DNA of 64,000 nt from Ructibacterium gallinarum (GTDB lineage: Bacteria > Bacillota > Clostridia > Monoglobales > Monoglobaceae): positions 1 to 64,000 of the forward strand of contig NZ_JADCKB010000006.1 of the NCBI RefSeq assembly GCF_014982785.1, read 5' to 3'. Below are positions 42,659-51,164 of this stretch, piece after piece. Within the stretch, counting starts at the first letter, position 1; each line of letters opens with the position of its first letter. The notes beneath the pieces are model-generated. The model was not told where the DNA came from. It saw only the letters and a list, made by a program, of their open reading frames with translations, and searched no databases. The position numbers and the translations under genes were made by a program.

Positions 42659-43675
42659 TTATAATTTGCTTTTTTTATCTCTATGATCATCTGCAATCTC
42701 AGAAGGTGCTTTCAAAGTGGATAAGGGATTTTGTTTTACCGCAGCACGCATCTGATCGTTATTGATATGGGTATATATTTCTGTAGTAGAAAGCTGTTTG
42801 TGTCCGAGAATTTCTTGCAGAACTCGAATGTCAACGCCAGATTGGTGCATCAAAGTAGCAGCAGTATGCCGAAGTTTATGAGTGGTATATTTATGTACAT
42901 CAAGTCCTAATTTTTTTACATATTTTTCAACAGTATACTGGACGGTTCTCCGGCTAATTCGTTGCTGACGTTCAGAGAGAAAAAGAGCATATTTATCCCG
43001 TGCGATGGGATGTTGCTGTCGCCTAACTGGTAAATAAGCTTCCAGAGCCGATAAACAAGCTTCATTTAAATAAATCGTACGTTCTTTGCCGCCTTTTCCA
43101 ATTACGACCAAGGAATCGCCACGTATATCGGTAATGTTAATATTTACCAGTTCTGCCAAACGTAGTCCGCAATTTAAAAACAGAGTAAGAATGCAGAAAT
43201 CTCTGGCCGCATTACGGTTTTCAACAGATTTTAGTAATGCAATGCTGTCCTCCAAAGTAAAATGCTTGGGAAGCTGTTTATTTGTTTTTACAGATTCCAG
43301 TTCGGCGGCCGGGTTTTCATCAATCAAATGCGCTTTGCTATATAAATACTTGTAAAATGATTTAAGTGATGCAACTTTTCGCGCGCGCGAGGTGGCTGCA
43401 TTACCACGAGTACGATTTAAATAGTTCATATATTCATATAATACTTGGAGATTCACAGAGCGTAGTAAATCAATGTCCACGTCATCAATTGATAATTCAT
43501 CGGCTTCAGAATCTGCCATGTGAAAATAAACCTTTAGGAAACGATAAAAGGTTCTCAGGTCATAAAAGTACTCATCAGCAGTTTTGGGAGATTTTCCTCG
43601 AATGCTCTCAATATATATTAAAAACGAAGCCAATGGCTCTGGCGCATTATGGTCTAAATGTTTTTTGGCATCCAT
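42659..43675 (-). CDS. Tyrosine recombinase, XerC-like
   Basis: 338 residues from the ATG at 43675 (AGGTG upstream); the frame continues to 43735 but crosses a hairpin. N-terminal SAM-like core-binding domain (about 12-110; SPKTADEYFYDLRTFYRFLK) and catalytic domain with Arg in NCGLRLAELVN, HKLRHTAATLMHQSG (His-x-x-Arg), LGHKQLSTTEIYTHIN (His and the nucleophile Tyr). No neighbouring phage or element genes, so a chromosomal XerC-type resolvase is more likely than an integrase. Confidence 0.9.
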   Translation of the reverse strand: MDAKKHLDHNAPEPLASFLIYIESIRGKSPKTADEYFYDLRTFYRFLKVYFHMADSEADELSIDDVDIDLLRSVNLQVLYEYMNYLNRTRGNAATSRARKVASLKSFYKYLYSKAHLIDENPAAELESVKTNKQLPKHFTLEDSIALLKSVENRNAARDFCILTLFLNCGLRLAELVNINITDIRGDSLVVIGKGGKERTIYLNEACLSALEAYLPVRRQQHPIARDKYALFLSERQQRISRRTVQYTVEKYVKKLGLDVHKYTTHKLRHTAATLMHQSGVDIRVLQEILGHKQLSTTEIYTHINNDQMRAAVKQNPLSTLKAPSEIADDHRDKKSKL

Positions 43676-43709
43676 TTTGTTCACCTGCTTTAAAATATCC
43701 TCTACTTCA

Positions 43710-43737
43710 TTGCACAAAATTTTTATTTTGTGCAATG
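43710..43737. repeat. 11-bp perfect inverted repeat before the XerC-like gene
   Basis: ATTGCACAAAA - 6 bases - TTTTGTGCAAT, extended by CTAC/GTAG further out. It lies 35-62 bp upstream of the recombinase start. It resembles the half-site/spacer/half-site layout of a tyrosine recombinase core (11-6-11) but could equally be a leader hairpin or operator. Confidence 0.6.
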
Positions 43738-43804
43738 TAGCATTTTCCTATTAAGTATACCTTCTTTTGTGTAACATTACAAGTTTTTTTTCATTACAGG
43801 CAGA

Positions 43805-44614
43805 TTACAATTCTCTGCCTGTAATAAAATGATGATTTCCACTATCAATCAACAGTCGGTCCTGAAACACGGCCTTTAAGGTTTGAAGAATATTTGTATT
43901 TTGGATATATTCTGCATTAAGAAAATATATTTGTTCTGGAAGCAAAATAATTAAAATACTGACTAAAATATCATCTTCGCTTGCTTCCGGATCTGCAAAA
44001 TCTTTAAAAAATATCTCTTTACATTCGCTTGTAATATCGTATAAATTTTCATCAAAGTAATGGTAACTCCCATCTTTTTGAGCACGTATAATTAATGACC
44101 CAAAACGACTTTCTTCTACTTCTGCAAAATATCGTAGCAGTTCCAGAAATTCATAATAATCCTTTTCTGTCAGATATTCTTCCAAACATTCCTCTATCAA
44201 AAGTTCCAGTTCTGTTTGGTATTCCTTGAGACAAAAAGTAACAAATCCCTCAAGGTTTAATTGATTATTCAATTCAAACTGCAAAAGGAGTTGTTTGCGT
44301 ATCATGTCGTTAAAACCTGTATTTTCCTCTTTTAGCCGTTGAATGGAAATTAAGCAAATTTGAAGACGTTCTTCCTCTGTAAGCAGTTGATATTTATTTG
44401 CTATAATTTTTTGAATTTTATTCTTAAAAATACTTTGATTAATCCATTTTGCCATGGGTATCGAAATTTCGGGCAAATCTTTTTTGTTCAGCGTAAAAGC
44501 TTTTAAACCGTTTTCATTTTGAAAAAAACGATGGTATTTTGCTGAAAATTGATTTTCTATAACTTGTTTTAATTCAGATAAATCATTTTTCGTACAAATT
44601 GTGACACACTGCAA
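43805..44614 (-). CDS. YtxC-like sporulation protein
   Basis: 269 residues. The C-terminal half resembles the YtxC family: EFLELLRYFAEVEESRFGSL, YHYFDENLYDITSE, then EDDILVSILIILLPEQIYFL and a closing segment TLKAVFQDRLLI. Function of YtxC is unknown, though it occurs in spore formers. The N-terminal half is helical and poorly conserved in my reading. Assignment rests on remembered family features, so it is moderate. Confidence 0.6.
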   Translation of the reverse strand: MQCVTICTKNDLSELKQVIENQFSAKYHRFFQNENGLKAFTLNKKDLPEISIPMAKWINQSIFKNKIQKIIANKYQLLTEEERLQICLISIQRLKEENTGFNDMIRKQLLLQFELNNQLNLEGFVTFCLKEYQTELELLIEECLEEYLTEKDYYEFLELLRYFAEVEESRFGSLIIRAQKDGSYHYFDENLYDITSECKEIFFKDFADPEASEDDILVSILIILLPEQIYFLNAEYIQNTNILQTLKAVFQDRLLIDSGNHHFITGREL

Positions 44615-44654
44615 TTATTTCACCCTTCCTGGTTACTTTTACACTAATATGGCG

Positions 44655-45359
44655 CTAAGGGAAACAGATTATACCGCCCAAATCATATAAAGGCATATCA
44701 TAAAGTGAAATATTCGAAATATGATATGTTTGCATCAGTTTTTCTAATTGGCTGTAAAAGGAACAGTATTCTGGATTACCGTACCAGAATAAGATCTCCT
44801 TAAAACCGCCGGAAGCACCGCCAATAAAGCCATAGGGATAACCGTCAAGAATTACTTCTCCGGCTGGCAGTAAAAAGCATTTTACAGGCAAATTTTGTTT
44901 TATAACAGTATTATAAATTCCTCTGTCCTCCGTCAGAAAAGCCTCATCAGACAGAGGACAGAGATTACATTTTGCATATCCCTGACGGATTGGAATAATG
45001 ATTTTACGGTTTGTACGATACCATTGAATTAGCAGCGGATCGACAGATTCTGTATTGCAAAAAACATAATTTCCTACCCTTGCTACATTGTATGCGCAGT
45101 TAAAAGGATAGGTTCCTTTTAGTCGGGTATTTCCAGCAATCAAATGAATCCGTTTAGGAAGCACCCTGCGGTAATATGCAAAGCATTCAGGTGCACAGAA
45201 AGCAGTGTTATCATTTACGGCATGAATCTGCATATCAGGATGTGTTGCAGTAGCATCATTTAGCTGAGGTACCATACTACTGGATATAATTTTGCATCCC
45301 GCTTGTTCAAGCGTTAGACGCATTTTTTCTGGTGTATGACTATTTATTATTGTAATCAA
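44655..45359 (-). CDS. Conserved clostridial protein, possibly GME (pentein) fold
   Basis: 234 residues from a TTG at 45359, with GGGGA upstream; the GTG at 45389 has no ribosome site. Notable segments: TATHPDMQIHAVNDNTAFCA, LKGTYPFNCAYNVARVGNYV, RQGYAKCNLCPLSDEAFLTE and GYPYGFIGGASGGFKE. The Asp/His/Cys pattern and repeated beta-beta-alpha look resemble the DUF6873 group placed in the guanidine-modifying-enzyme fold, but I hold this loosely. Two cysteine pairs (CNLC and others) could bind metal. Function unknown. Confidence 0.65.
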   Translation of the reverse strand: MITIINSHTPEKMRLTLEQAGCKIISSSMVPQLNDATATHPDMQIHAVNDNTAFCAPECFAYYRRVLPKRIHLIAGNTRLKGTYPFNCAYNVARVGNYVFCNTESVDPLLIQWYRTNRKIIIPIRQGYAKCNLCPLSDEAFLTEDRGIYNTVIKQNLPVKCFLLPAGEVILDGYPYGFIGGASGGFKEILFWYGNPEYCSFYSQLEKLMQTYHISNISLYDMPLYDLGGIICFP

Positions 45360-45430
45360 TAGAATTCCCCAATTTCTTTTTTTTATCACAAAAATTAAAT
45401 ATATGCATATAGTAACAGTAACGGGAGTTC

Positions 45431-45486
45431 GGTGCGCGCACCATCCCTTTATATATGTAACGGCTCCGGATTTTTCGGAGCCGTTA
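45431..45486. terminator. Palindrome and strong terminator-like hairpin
   Basis: GGTGCGCGCACC (45431-45442) is a perfect 12-bp palindrome. TAACGGCTCCG-GATTTTT-CGGAGCCGTTA (45458-45486) is an 11-bp stem followed by TTGATTTTTAG on the plus strand. The second is a good terminator for plus-strand RNA, yet no plus-strand gene precedes it for 2.8 kb; a small RNA is possible. Confidence 0.65.
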
Positions 45487-45561
45487 TTGATTTTTAGATT
45501 TTTGTATGTTTTTTGATTTTTCAGTTAAACTAAAGACAGAAACAAGCGAAAGGGGATACTT

Positions 45562-45753
45562 ATGTCAACTGTTTTTTGTTCAGAAAGAAATTGTGTCTAT
45601 CAAAAAGACGGCCTTTGTGAATTAAATACTGTAAGAGCGCGCCCAGAACATTTGTTCGCCGTCAGTTCTTCTGTTCCTCCGACCTCCTCTTGTCTCTATT
45701 TTCGCCCCCGCGATGCCAAATTTAAGCCAAAAAACGAAGTGCAAAATCGGTAA
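45562..45753 (+). CDS. Small cysteine-rich protein (DUF1540-like)
   Basis: 63 residues with AAAGGGG upstream of the ATG. Cysteines are spaced C-x3-C-x8-C-x24-C (FCSERNCVYQKDGLCELN, SSCLYFRP), suggesting a small metal- or disulfide-stabilised knuckle as in DUF1540 proteins of spore formers. Its end overlaps the convergent M20 peptidase gene by 32 bp. Function unknown. Confidence 0.7.
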   Translation: MSTVFCSERNCVYQKDGLCELNTVRARPEHLFAVSSSVPPTSSCLYFRPRDAKFKPKNEVQNR

Positions 45754-46918
45754 AAACAGCAGCCCCATACTGAAGACAGGTTTCATCAATATCAAAACGA
45801 GGACTGTGAATTGGTTCAGTAATTCCCTTTTCCGTATTTCGGCATCCAAGCTTAAACAACACCGAGGGACATTTTTCGGCAAAATATGCAAAATCTTCAC
45901 CTGCCATGGTAGGAAGCCCGCCCCAGACACAATGCTTTTTGCCAAGGACATGACAGCCACTTTCCAGTAATTTTGAGGCAAGTTGCGCATCATTAATCAG
46001 CGGAGGATAAAGAAAAATAAAATCATAGCAAAAATTGGCACCGTAAGCCTCGCATACACCTTTTGTAATTTCATATATTCTTTTTTTCAAAAAGTGACGC
46101 ATCTGATTGCTTAATGCTCGAGCTGTCCCAAAAATTTCTGCGGTTTCGGGGATCACGTTACTGGTATCTCCTGCATGTAAAGAACCTACCGTAATAACTG
46201 CTTGTTCAAACGGGTCAGTATTCCTGCTGATAATAGTTTGAAGTTGTGTTACAATTTGAGCGGCTGTTATGATTGGATCAACAGCGAGATGCGGCTGAGC
46301 CCCATGCCCTCCTCTTCCTTTTATGGTGATCCGGAAATCATCGGGCGATGCATAAAGAGCGCCGGGTTTTATCCGAATGGTTCCTGCATCCAAATCTGGA
46401 TCAACGTGCAGAGCGATACAGGCATCTACAGCAGGATGTTCTAAAACACCAGCTTGAATCATGGGAGCCGCGCCACCAGTCGTTTCCTCGCCGGGCTGAA
46501 AAACAAGTTTAACGATACCAGAAAAATGATCTCTGTGATCATTTAAAATTTCACATACCCCAAGTAAAATGGCAGTATGTGCATCATGACCACATGCATG
46601 CATTATGCCATTTTTTTGGGACCGATATACAGAGGTATTTTCTTCTTGCAACGGTAGTGCATCCATATCTGCACGAAGCAGAAGACACTTTCCTGGTCTA
46701 TTTCCATTAGCTGGTCTATTTCCATTAATTTGAGCTACCACTCCAGAACCAGCAATTTCTTTTTTATATGGAATGCGAAGGGTATCCAGGCGGGAACAAA
46801 TATATTGCATGGTATGAAATTCTTGAAAAGAAAGCTCTGGGGTTTGGTGAATACAGCGGCGGTCAGAACGCATTTTTTCCTGTATTTTTTCAGCCCATAT
46901 CAATGCATCAGCTTTCAT
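45722..46918 (-). CDS. M20-family amidohydrolase
   Basis: 398 residues from the ATG at 46918, nine bases from AGGAG; the ATG at 46927 touches that site. Metal-dependent N-acyl-amino-acid amidohydrolase/peptidase group: LLLRADMDALPLQEE, HACGHDAHTAILLGV, LVFQPGEETTGGAAPMIQAG, and lid domain (about 185-295; KGRGGHGAQPHLAVDPI). C-terminal GEDFAYFAEKCPSVLFKLG. The 5' end overlaps uvrC by 11 bp. Contains a fresh 18-bp tandem duplication near residue 70. Confidence 0.93.
   Translation of the reverse strand: MKADALIWAEKIQEKMRSDRRCIHQTPELSFQEFHTMQYICSRLDTLRIPYKKEIAGSGVVAQINGNRPANGNRPGKCLLLRADMDALPLQEENTSVYRSQKNGIMHACGHDAHTAILLGVCEILNDHRDHFSGIVKLVFQPGEETTGGAAPMIQAGVLEHPAVDACIALHVDPDLDAGTIRIKPGALYASPDDFRITIKGRGGHGAQPHLAVDPIITAAQIVTQLQTIISRNTDPFEQAVITVGSLHAGDTSNVIPETAEIFGTARALSNQMRHFLKKRIYEITKGVCEAYGANFCYDFIFLYPPLINDAQLASKLLESGCHVLGKKHCVWGGLPTMAGEDFAYFAEKCPSVLFKLGCRNTEKGITEPIHSPRFDIDETCLQYGAAVFTDFALRFLA
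46693..46727. repeat. 18-bp tandem duplication inside the M20 gene
   Basis: CTGGTCTATTTCCATTAG is followed by the same 17 bases and an A. It encodes NGNRPA-NGNRPG in a surface loop just before the first metal-binding strand, in frame. Confidence 0.9.
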
Positions 46919-48791
46919 TTTTTTCATCTCCTGTGTGAAAATAATTAATTATATTTTGTGCCGCGGTTTTACCAACTACGATACTCAATTCCTGAAAATC
47001 CGCTTGTTTAATACGCGGAACAGAGGCAAAAGTTTTCATTAAAAGACTGCGTTTGGCAGGACCTATACCCGGAATATTTTCTAATTCCGAATGCATAGAG
47101 GCGGCTTCATGTTTCTTTCGGAAAGCAGTAATCGCAAACCGATGTACTTCCTCCTGCATGGCACAAAGAAAACGAAAAAGATTACTTTCCGTATCAACTG
47201 GAAGTTCTTCGTGTTCATCGGTTAACCCTCGGGTTCGGTGTTGGTCATCTTTTACCATTCCAAAAACCGGAATGGATTCTCCAAGCGTTTCCATTAACAG
47301 ACGGACAGCCGAAACATGTCCTTTGCCTCCGTCCAGAAGAATTAAATCTGGCAATGGAAGGAATTTTGCTTTCTCCATGGTTAGTTTTCCAGCTGCAATA
47401 GCATCAGATTCTTCATAAGCACGGTTCATCCGGCGAAAAATGACTTCACGCATGCTTTCGTAGTCATTTGATCCTTCCACGGTTTTAATGTGGAATTTTC
47501 TATAATCCTTTTTAGATTCCCGTGCATTTTTATAAACAACACAGGCCCCGATACTTTGAGTGCCAGAGATATTTGAAATATCATAGCATTCAATGCGATG
47601 AGGTGGTGCGGACAAATTCAGCACCTTCATAAAAGCAGATAAAATATCATTTTGTCGCAATTGTTCACGATTTCTGCGGAAACGGTATTTTTGAAGAGAC
47701 TCCTCTGCGTTTTTATTGACCATTTCAACTAATGAAGCTTTTTCGCCTCGCTGTGGAAATAGAAGTGAAATTTTGTGTCCGGCTTTTTCCGATAACCAAG
47801 CTTGGACTTCCCGAGCATCTTCAAAGGAAGCTGGAAGCAAAATCTCTTTTGGAAGCATAGTTGCATTAAAATAGTATTGTTTTACAAAGCCTGACAATAA
47901 TTCGGAATCAGCAGTTTCCTGGTCAAATACAAAATATTCCGAACCAGAAATTTTTCCATCCCGCATATAAAAAATCTGAACGCAACTCTCTTCTTCATCC
48001 TGATAAAGACCAATAATATCTCGGTTGTTTTCTTTGGTTGAAATCATTTTCTGTTTTTCACCAAGCATTTGCAAACTTTCAATACGATCCCGGTATCTTG
48101 CTGCGGCTTCAAATTCAAGTTTGTCGGAGGCAAGCTTCATTTTTTCCTTTAAAGGTTCAATGATACTTAGATATTTTCCTTCCAGCACGGCTGCAATTTG
48201 ATCAAAAACTTCTTTATATTCTTCCTGCGATATTTTGCCGGCACACGGTGCAGAACACTGGTTAATATGATAATACAGACATGGACGGCTTTTTCCAATA
48301 TCCCGAGGAAGATTTTTTGTGCAGCTTCTCACTTTAAAGACATGGCGAATAATTTCTAGGGCATCGCGCACCATAACCGAACTCATATATGGACCAAAAT
48401 AACGTGCTCCGTCACGGATAATTTTGCGGGTCATGTAAATCCGCGGGTAAGCTTCTTGGATCGTCATTTTTATGTATGGATATTGTTTATCATCCTTAAG
48501 AAGAATATTATATCTTGGCTTGTATTTTTTTATCAGATTACACTCTAAAACCAATGCTTCTGTTTCGGTGTCGGTTACCATATAATCAAAATCATAAACG
48601 TTGGAAACCATGGCAATTGTTTTGGGCGAATGATTTTTTGAGTGCATAAAATATTGGCTGACCCTATTTTTTAAATGCTTGCTTTTGCCCACATATATGA
48701 TTTCTCCGTCCTGGTTTTTCATCAGATATACGCCCGGACATAAGGGAAGTTGTTTCAGCTTTTGCTTGATAGTGGCTTGGTCAAAGTTCAT
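46908..48791 (-). CDS. uvrC: Excinuclease ABC subunit C
   Basis: 627 residues. Makes both incisions in nucleotide excision repair. N-terminal GIY-YIG domain (CPGVYLMKNQDGEIIYVGKS), UVR motif (about 200-235), RNase H-like domain (ECYDISNISGTQSIGACVVY, LDGGKGHVSAVR) and C-terminal helix-hairpin-helix (ENIPGIGPAKRSLLMK). Normal length. Confidence 0.97.
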   Translation of the reverse strand: MNFDQATIKQKLKQLPLCPGVYLMKNQDGEIIYVGKSKHLKNRVSQYFMHSKNHSPKTIAMVSNVYDFDYMVTDTETEALVLECNLIKKYKPRYNILLKDDKQYPYIKMTIQEAYPRIYMTRKIIRDGARYFGPYMSSVMVRDALEIIRHVFKVRSCTKNLPRDIGKSRPCLYYHINQCSAPCAGKISQEEYKEVFDQIAAVLEGKYLSIIEPLKEKMKLASDKLEFEAAARYRDRIESLQMLGEKQKMISTKENNRDIIGLYQDEEESCVQIFYMRDGKISGSEYFVFDQETADSELLSGFVKQYYFNATMLPKEILLPASFEDAREVQAWLSEKAGHKISLLFPQRGEKASLVEMVNKNAEESLQKYRFRRNREQLRQNDILSAFMKVLNLSAPPHRIECYDISNISGTQSIGACVVYKNARESKKDYRKFHIKTVEGSNDYESMREVIFRRMNRAYEESDAIAAGKLTMEKAKFLPLPDLILLDGGKGHVSAVRLLMETLGESIPVFGMVKDDQHRTRGLTDEHEELPVDTESNLFRFLCAMQEEVHRFAITAFRKKHEAASMHSELENIPGIGPAKRSLLMKTFASVPRIKQADFQELSIVVGKTAAQNIINYFHTGDEKNES

Positions 48792-48810
48792 GATACCCCT
48801 CTTTTAAATT

Positions 48811-48860
48811 GAAAAGAGCACACTGCGGTTTCACCATCCAGCGAAAAAACAGTCTGCTCT
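48811..48860 (-). terminator. Terminator of the HPr gene
   Basis: AGAGCA-CACTG pairs with CAGT-TGCTCT, with TTTTC after the stem on the minus strand. Confidence 0.6.
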
Positions 48861-48885
48861 ACCTTATCCTGATTTATAAAACGGT

Positions 48886-49146
48886 TTATGCAAAATTAGA
48901 AGAAATCAGTTCCACTAAATCTGTAACTGCATCTTCTTCATCGCTTCCTTCAGCGACAATCGTAATATTCAATCCTTTTGTAATTCCCAGCGAAAGAACT
49001 CCCAGTAAACTTTTTGCATTTACCCGGCGATTGTCCTTTTCAACCCAAATACTGGATTTATACTCATTTGCTTTTTGTATAAAAAAGGTTGCAGGCCTTG
49101 CATGCAGACCTACCTGATTTTGAACAACGACTTCTTTCATATACAT
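48886..49146 (-). CDS. HPr-family phosphocarrier protein
   Basis: 86 residues. With the ATG at 49146 the phosphorylation sites fall exactly at His15 (QVGLHARPATFF) and Ser46 (NAKSLLGVLSLG), which supports this start; GGAG lies seven bases upstream. Both sites present means it can carry phosphate from enzyme I and be regulated by HPr kinase, so it is ptsH-like rather than Crh (which lacks His15). No PTS enzymes are adjacent. Confidence 0.93.
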   Translation of the reverse strand: MYMKEVVVQNQVGLHARPATFFIQKANEYKSSIWVEKDNRRVNAKSLLGVLSLGITKGLNITIVAEGSDEEDAVTDLVELISSNFA

Positions 49147-49385
49147 AATACCGCTCCTTTAATTACGAAAATATTGTGCAAACAAGCTAAGATTATAATA
49201 CTAAAAAATGAACAATAAGTCAAGAGTTTTTCTGTATTTTTAATAAAAAAATAAGTTTTTTTTGGTCATAATAAACAAAGCTGTCCAAGCTAACAAATAA
49301 TTAAGTTGAATACAGAAGGAATTTGTATATATTGTCTGAAATACGTTTACATCTTAAACTTGTCAAATAAACTGTTCATAAAGCT

Positions 49386-49877
49386 TTACAAAACAGTCAT
49401 GCGTTTAATTTTAATATCTTCTACCGGGGTACCGCCTTCCGGACCGATTCGTTTCACAGAAAGAAAACTATCAACCGTTTCCATGCCTTTGGTCACACGG
49501 CCAAAGGCAGCATATTGTCCGTCTAGAAAGCTTGCATCATCATAACAAATGAAAAACTGACTGCTGGCAGAATCCGGATGGGAAGAACGCGCCATAGAAA
49601 TAACTCCTCTTTGGTGGGACAGGGTATTTTGTGGAAACCCGTTTGCGGAAAATTCTCCAGGAATATTCTTGCCACTTCCTCCCATTCCGTTTCCCATGGG
49701 ATCGCCGCCCTGTGCCATAAATCCATCAATGACTCGATGAAAAGTTAAACCATCATAGAAACCTTGCCTGACAAGTTTTTCAAAATTAGCCGCTGTTTCA
49801 GGGGCATATTCTGGCAAAAGCTCAATCTGAAAAGTATCGCCGTTTTCCATCTCAACTTGAATGATAGTATTATTCAT
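49386..49877 (-). CDS. Cyclophilin-type peptidyl-prolyl isomerase
   Basis: 163 residues from the ATG at 49877 (GGAGG upstream), overlapping the end of the PrsA-like gene by 8 bp. Cytoplasmic cyclophilin: [59 protein letters not shown]. The catalytic Arg and the QFF motif are present. Coupled translation with the foldase gene makes a folding-factor pair. Confidence 0.95.
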   Translation of the reverse strand: MNNTIIQVEMENGDTFQIELLPEYAPETAANFEKLVRQGFYDGLTFHRVIDGFMAQGGDPMGNGMGGSGKNIPGEFSANGFPQNTLSHQRGVISMARSSHPDSASSQFFICYDDASFLDGQYAAFGRVTKGMETVDSFLSVKRIGPEGGTPVEDIKIKRMTVL

Positions 49878-50985
49878 TTGTATTTCCTCCATTTTGATCA
49901 GTTGCGGGTTGTTGCGTACTGGATGTGGATGCGCTGCTTTGCTCCTGCAGCTTTTTCTGCGCATTCTCTGCTGACTGGACTATATTTTCTACTGAAATAT
50001 CTTTCAAAACACTATCGTTTTGCGTAATATCAGCATTTTCCTTCCAATATGCCTGTAGCTCAGCTGTACCAATTAAACGTTTGATCACATGATATCCATA
50101 TTCGCTTTCTACTACATCACTGATTTGATCATAATCCAGCGCAAAAGCCGCATCTTCAAATTCTTTGACCATCTCACCGGGCCCGAAGGTATATCCAGCT
50201 TCTGTTTCTCCTGTATCTTCGTTAAACTCTTGCATAAGCTGGTAAAAATCCTCTCCGGCTTTTGCCCGTTCCAATACTTCATTAATAGCAGCTTTAGGAT
50301 CCGCCTGTTTTTGGCTATCGTTCATAATCAAAATATGTTGTACAGTCACTTTATCGTTACTTTTATATTTTTTCAGCATCTCTTTATCTGTGATATATTT
50401 ATCGGGATTTTTTTGAATATCATCTTGCACCTTTTGTACTAACATCATACGGCTATACAGTTTTTTATAATCATCTGCGGAAGAAATTGCCATTGCATTT
50501 GCTGTTAACTTAAATTGTTCTTCTCCGCTCTGTTCAATAAAGCTGTCCACGGCCTGATCATATTGAGCCTGCTCGTCTGCAGAAATTTCTACTCCGTTTT
50601 GTTTTCCCTGTTGGGTTGTTAAAATCTCTGCAATGGCGTTATTAAGCGCTTCGTCTTTAACATCTTCTGCAAGTGTTTTTCCTGTGTCGGTTTTTTGACT
50701 CCAATCAATGGAAGAGAAATCACCGGTAAATCCGCTGTCTAAATTATACGCTTTCATCATTGCTGTATTATAAATATAATATTGGAATTCGCTGACAGTA
50801 AGAACTTCTCCGTTTATCTTTGCGACTTCAGCGGAAGACGAAGATATGCCAGAGTTCTGTAATGTATCATTATTGTCCGAAGTAGATTGTCCATCTGTTT
50901 TTTGACCGCATGAAGTTAAAAACATAGAACATAAAAGCAACATTGCCAAAACCGTAAAAACATGTTTTTTTAGCTTTTTATTCAT
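49870..50985 (-). CDS. PrsA-like foldase lipoprotein (parvulin domain)
   Basis: 371 residues. Lipoprotein signal peptide with lipobox LTSC, Cys26 predicted to be lipidated. SurA-like N-terminal domain (about 50-205), then a parvulin domain ([53 protein letters not shown]), and a serine/glutamine-rich tail. Helps exported proteins fold on the outer face of the membrane. A GCCGGAA/TTCCGGC hairpin lies just before its ribosome site (51001-51016). Confidence 0.92.
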   Translation of the reverse strand: MNKKLKKHVFTVLAMLLLCSMFLTSCGQKTDGQSTSDNNDTLQNSGISSSSAEVAKINGEVLTVSEFQYYIYNTAMMKAYNLDSGFTGDFSSIDWSQKTDTGKTLAEDVKDEALNNAIAEILTTQQGKQNGVEISADEQAQYDQAVDSFIEQSGEEQFKLTANAMAISSADDYKKLYSRMMLVQKVQDDIQKNPDKYITDKEMLKKYKSNDKVTVQHILIMNDSQKQADPKAAINEVLERAKAGEDFYQLMQEFNEDTGETEAGYTFGPGEMVKEFEDAAFALDYDQISDVVESEYGYHVIKRLIGTAELQAYWKENADITQNDSVLKDISVENIVQSAENAQKKLQEQSSASTSSTQQPATDQNGGNTNE

Positions 50986-51164
50986 AGTAATCTCCTATCC
51001 GCCGGAAAATTCCGGCTTTTATGATACCATTTTCTTTTATAATACGTGATTTTTAACCGCGCATTTTATTATTATATCCAAAAAAAACAAAAAAGTCAAC
51101 CAATATTTATCAATGATTTGAAAGGACGCTTTTTGTTGTTTAAGAAAATAAACGCTTCTCCGTT

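Noticed and set aside
42659-43675. Integrase of a prophage or integrative element
   Set aside because: No element genes or attachment-site duplications flank it, and neighbours are chromosomal housekeeping and sporulation genes.
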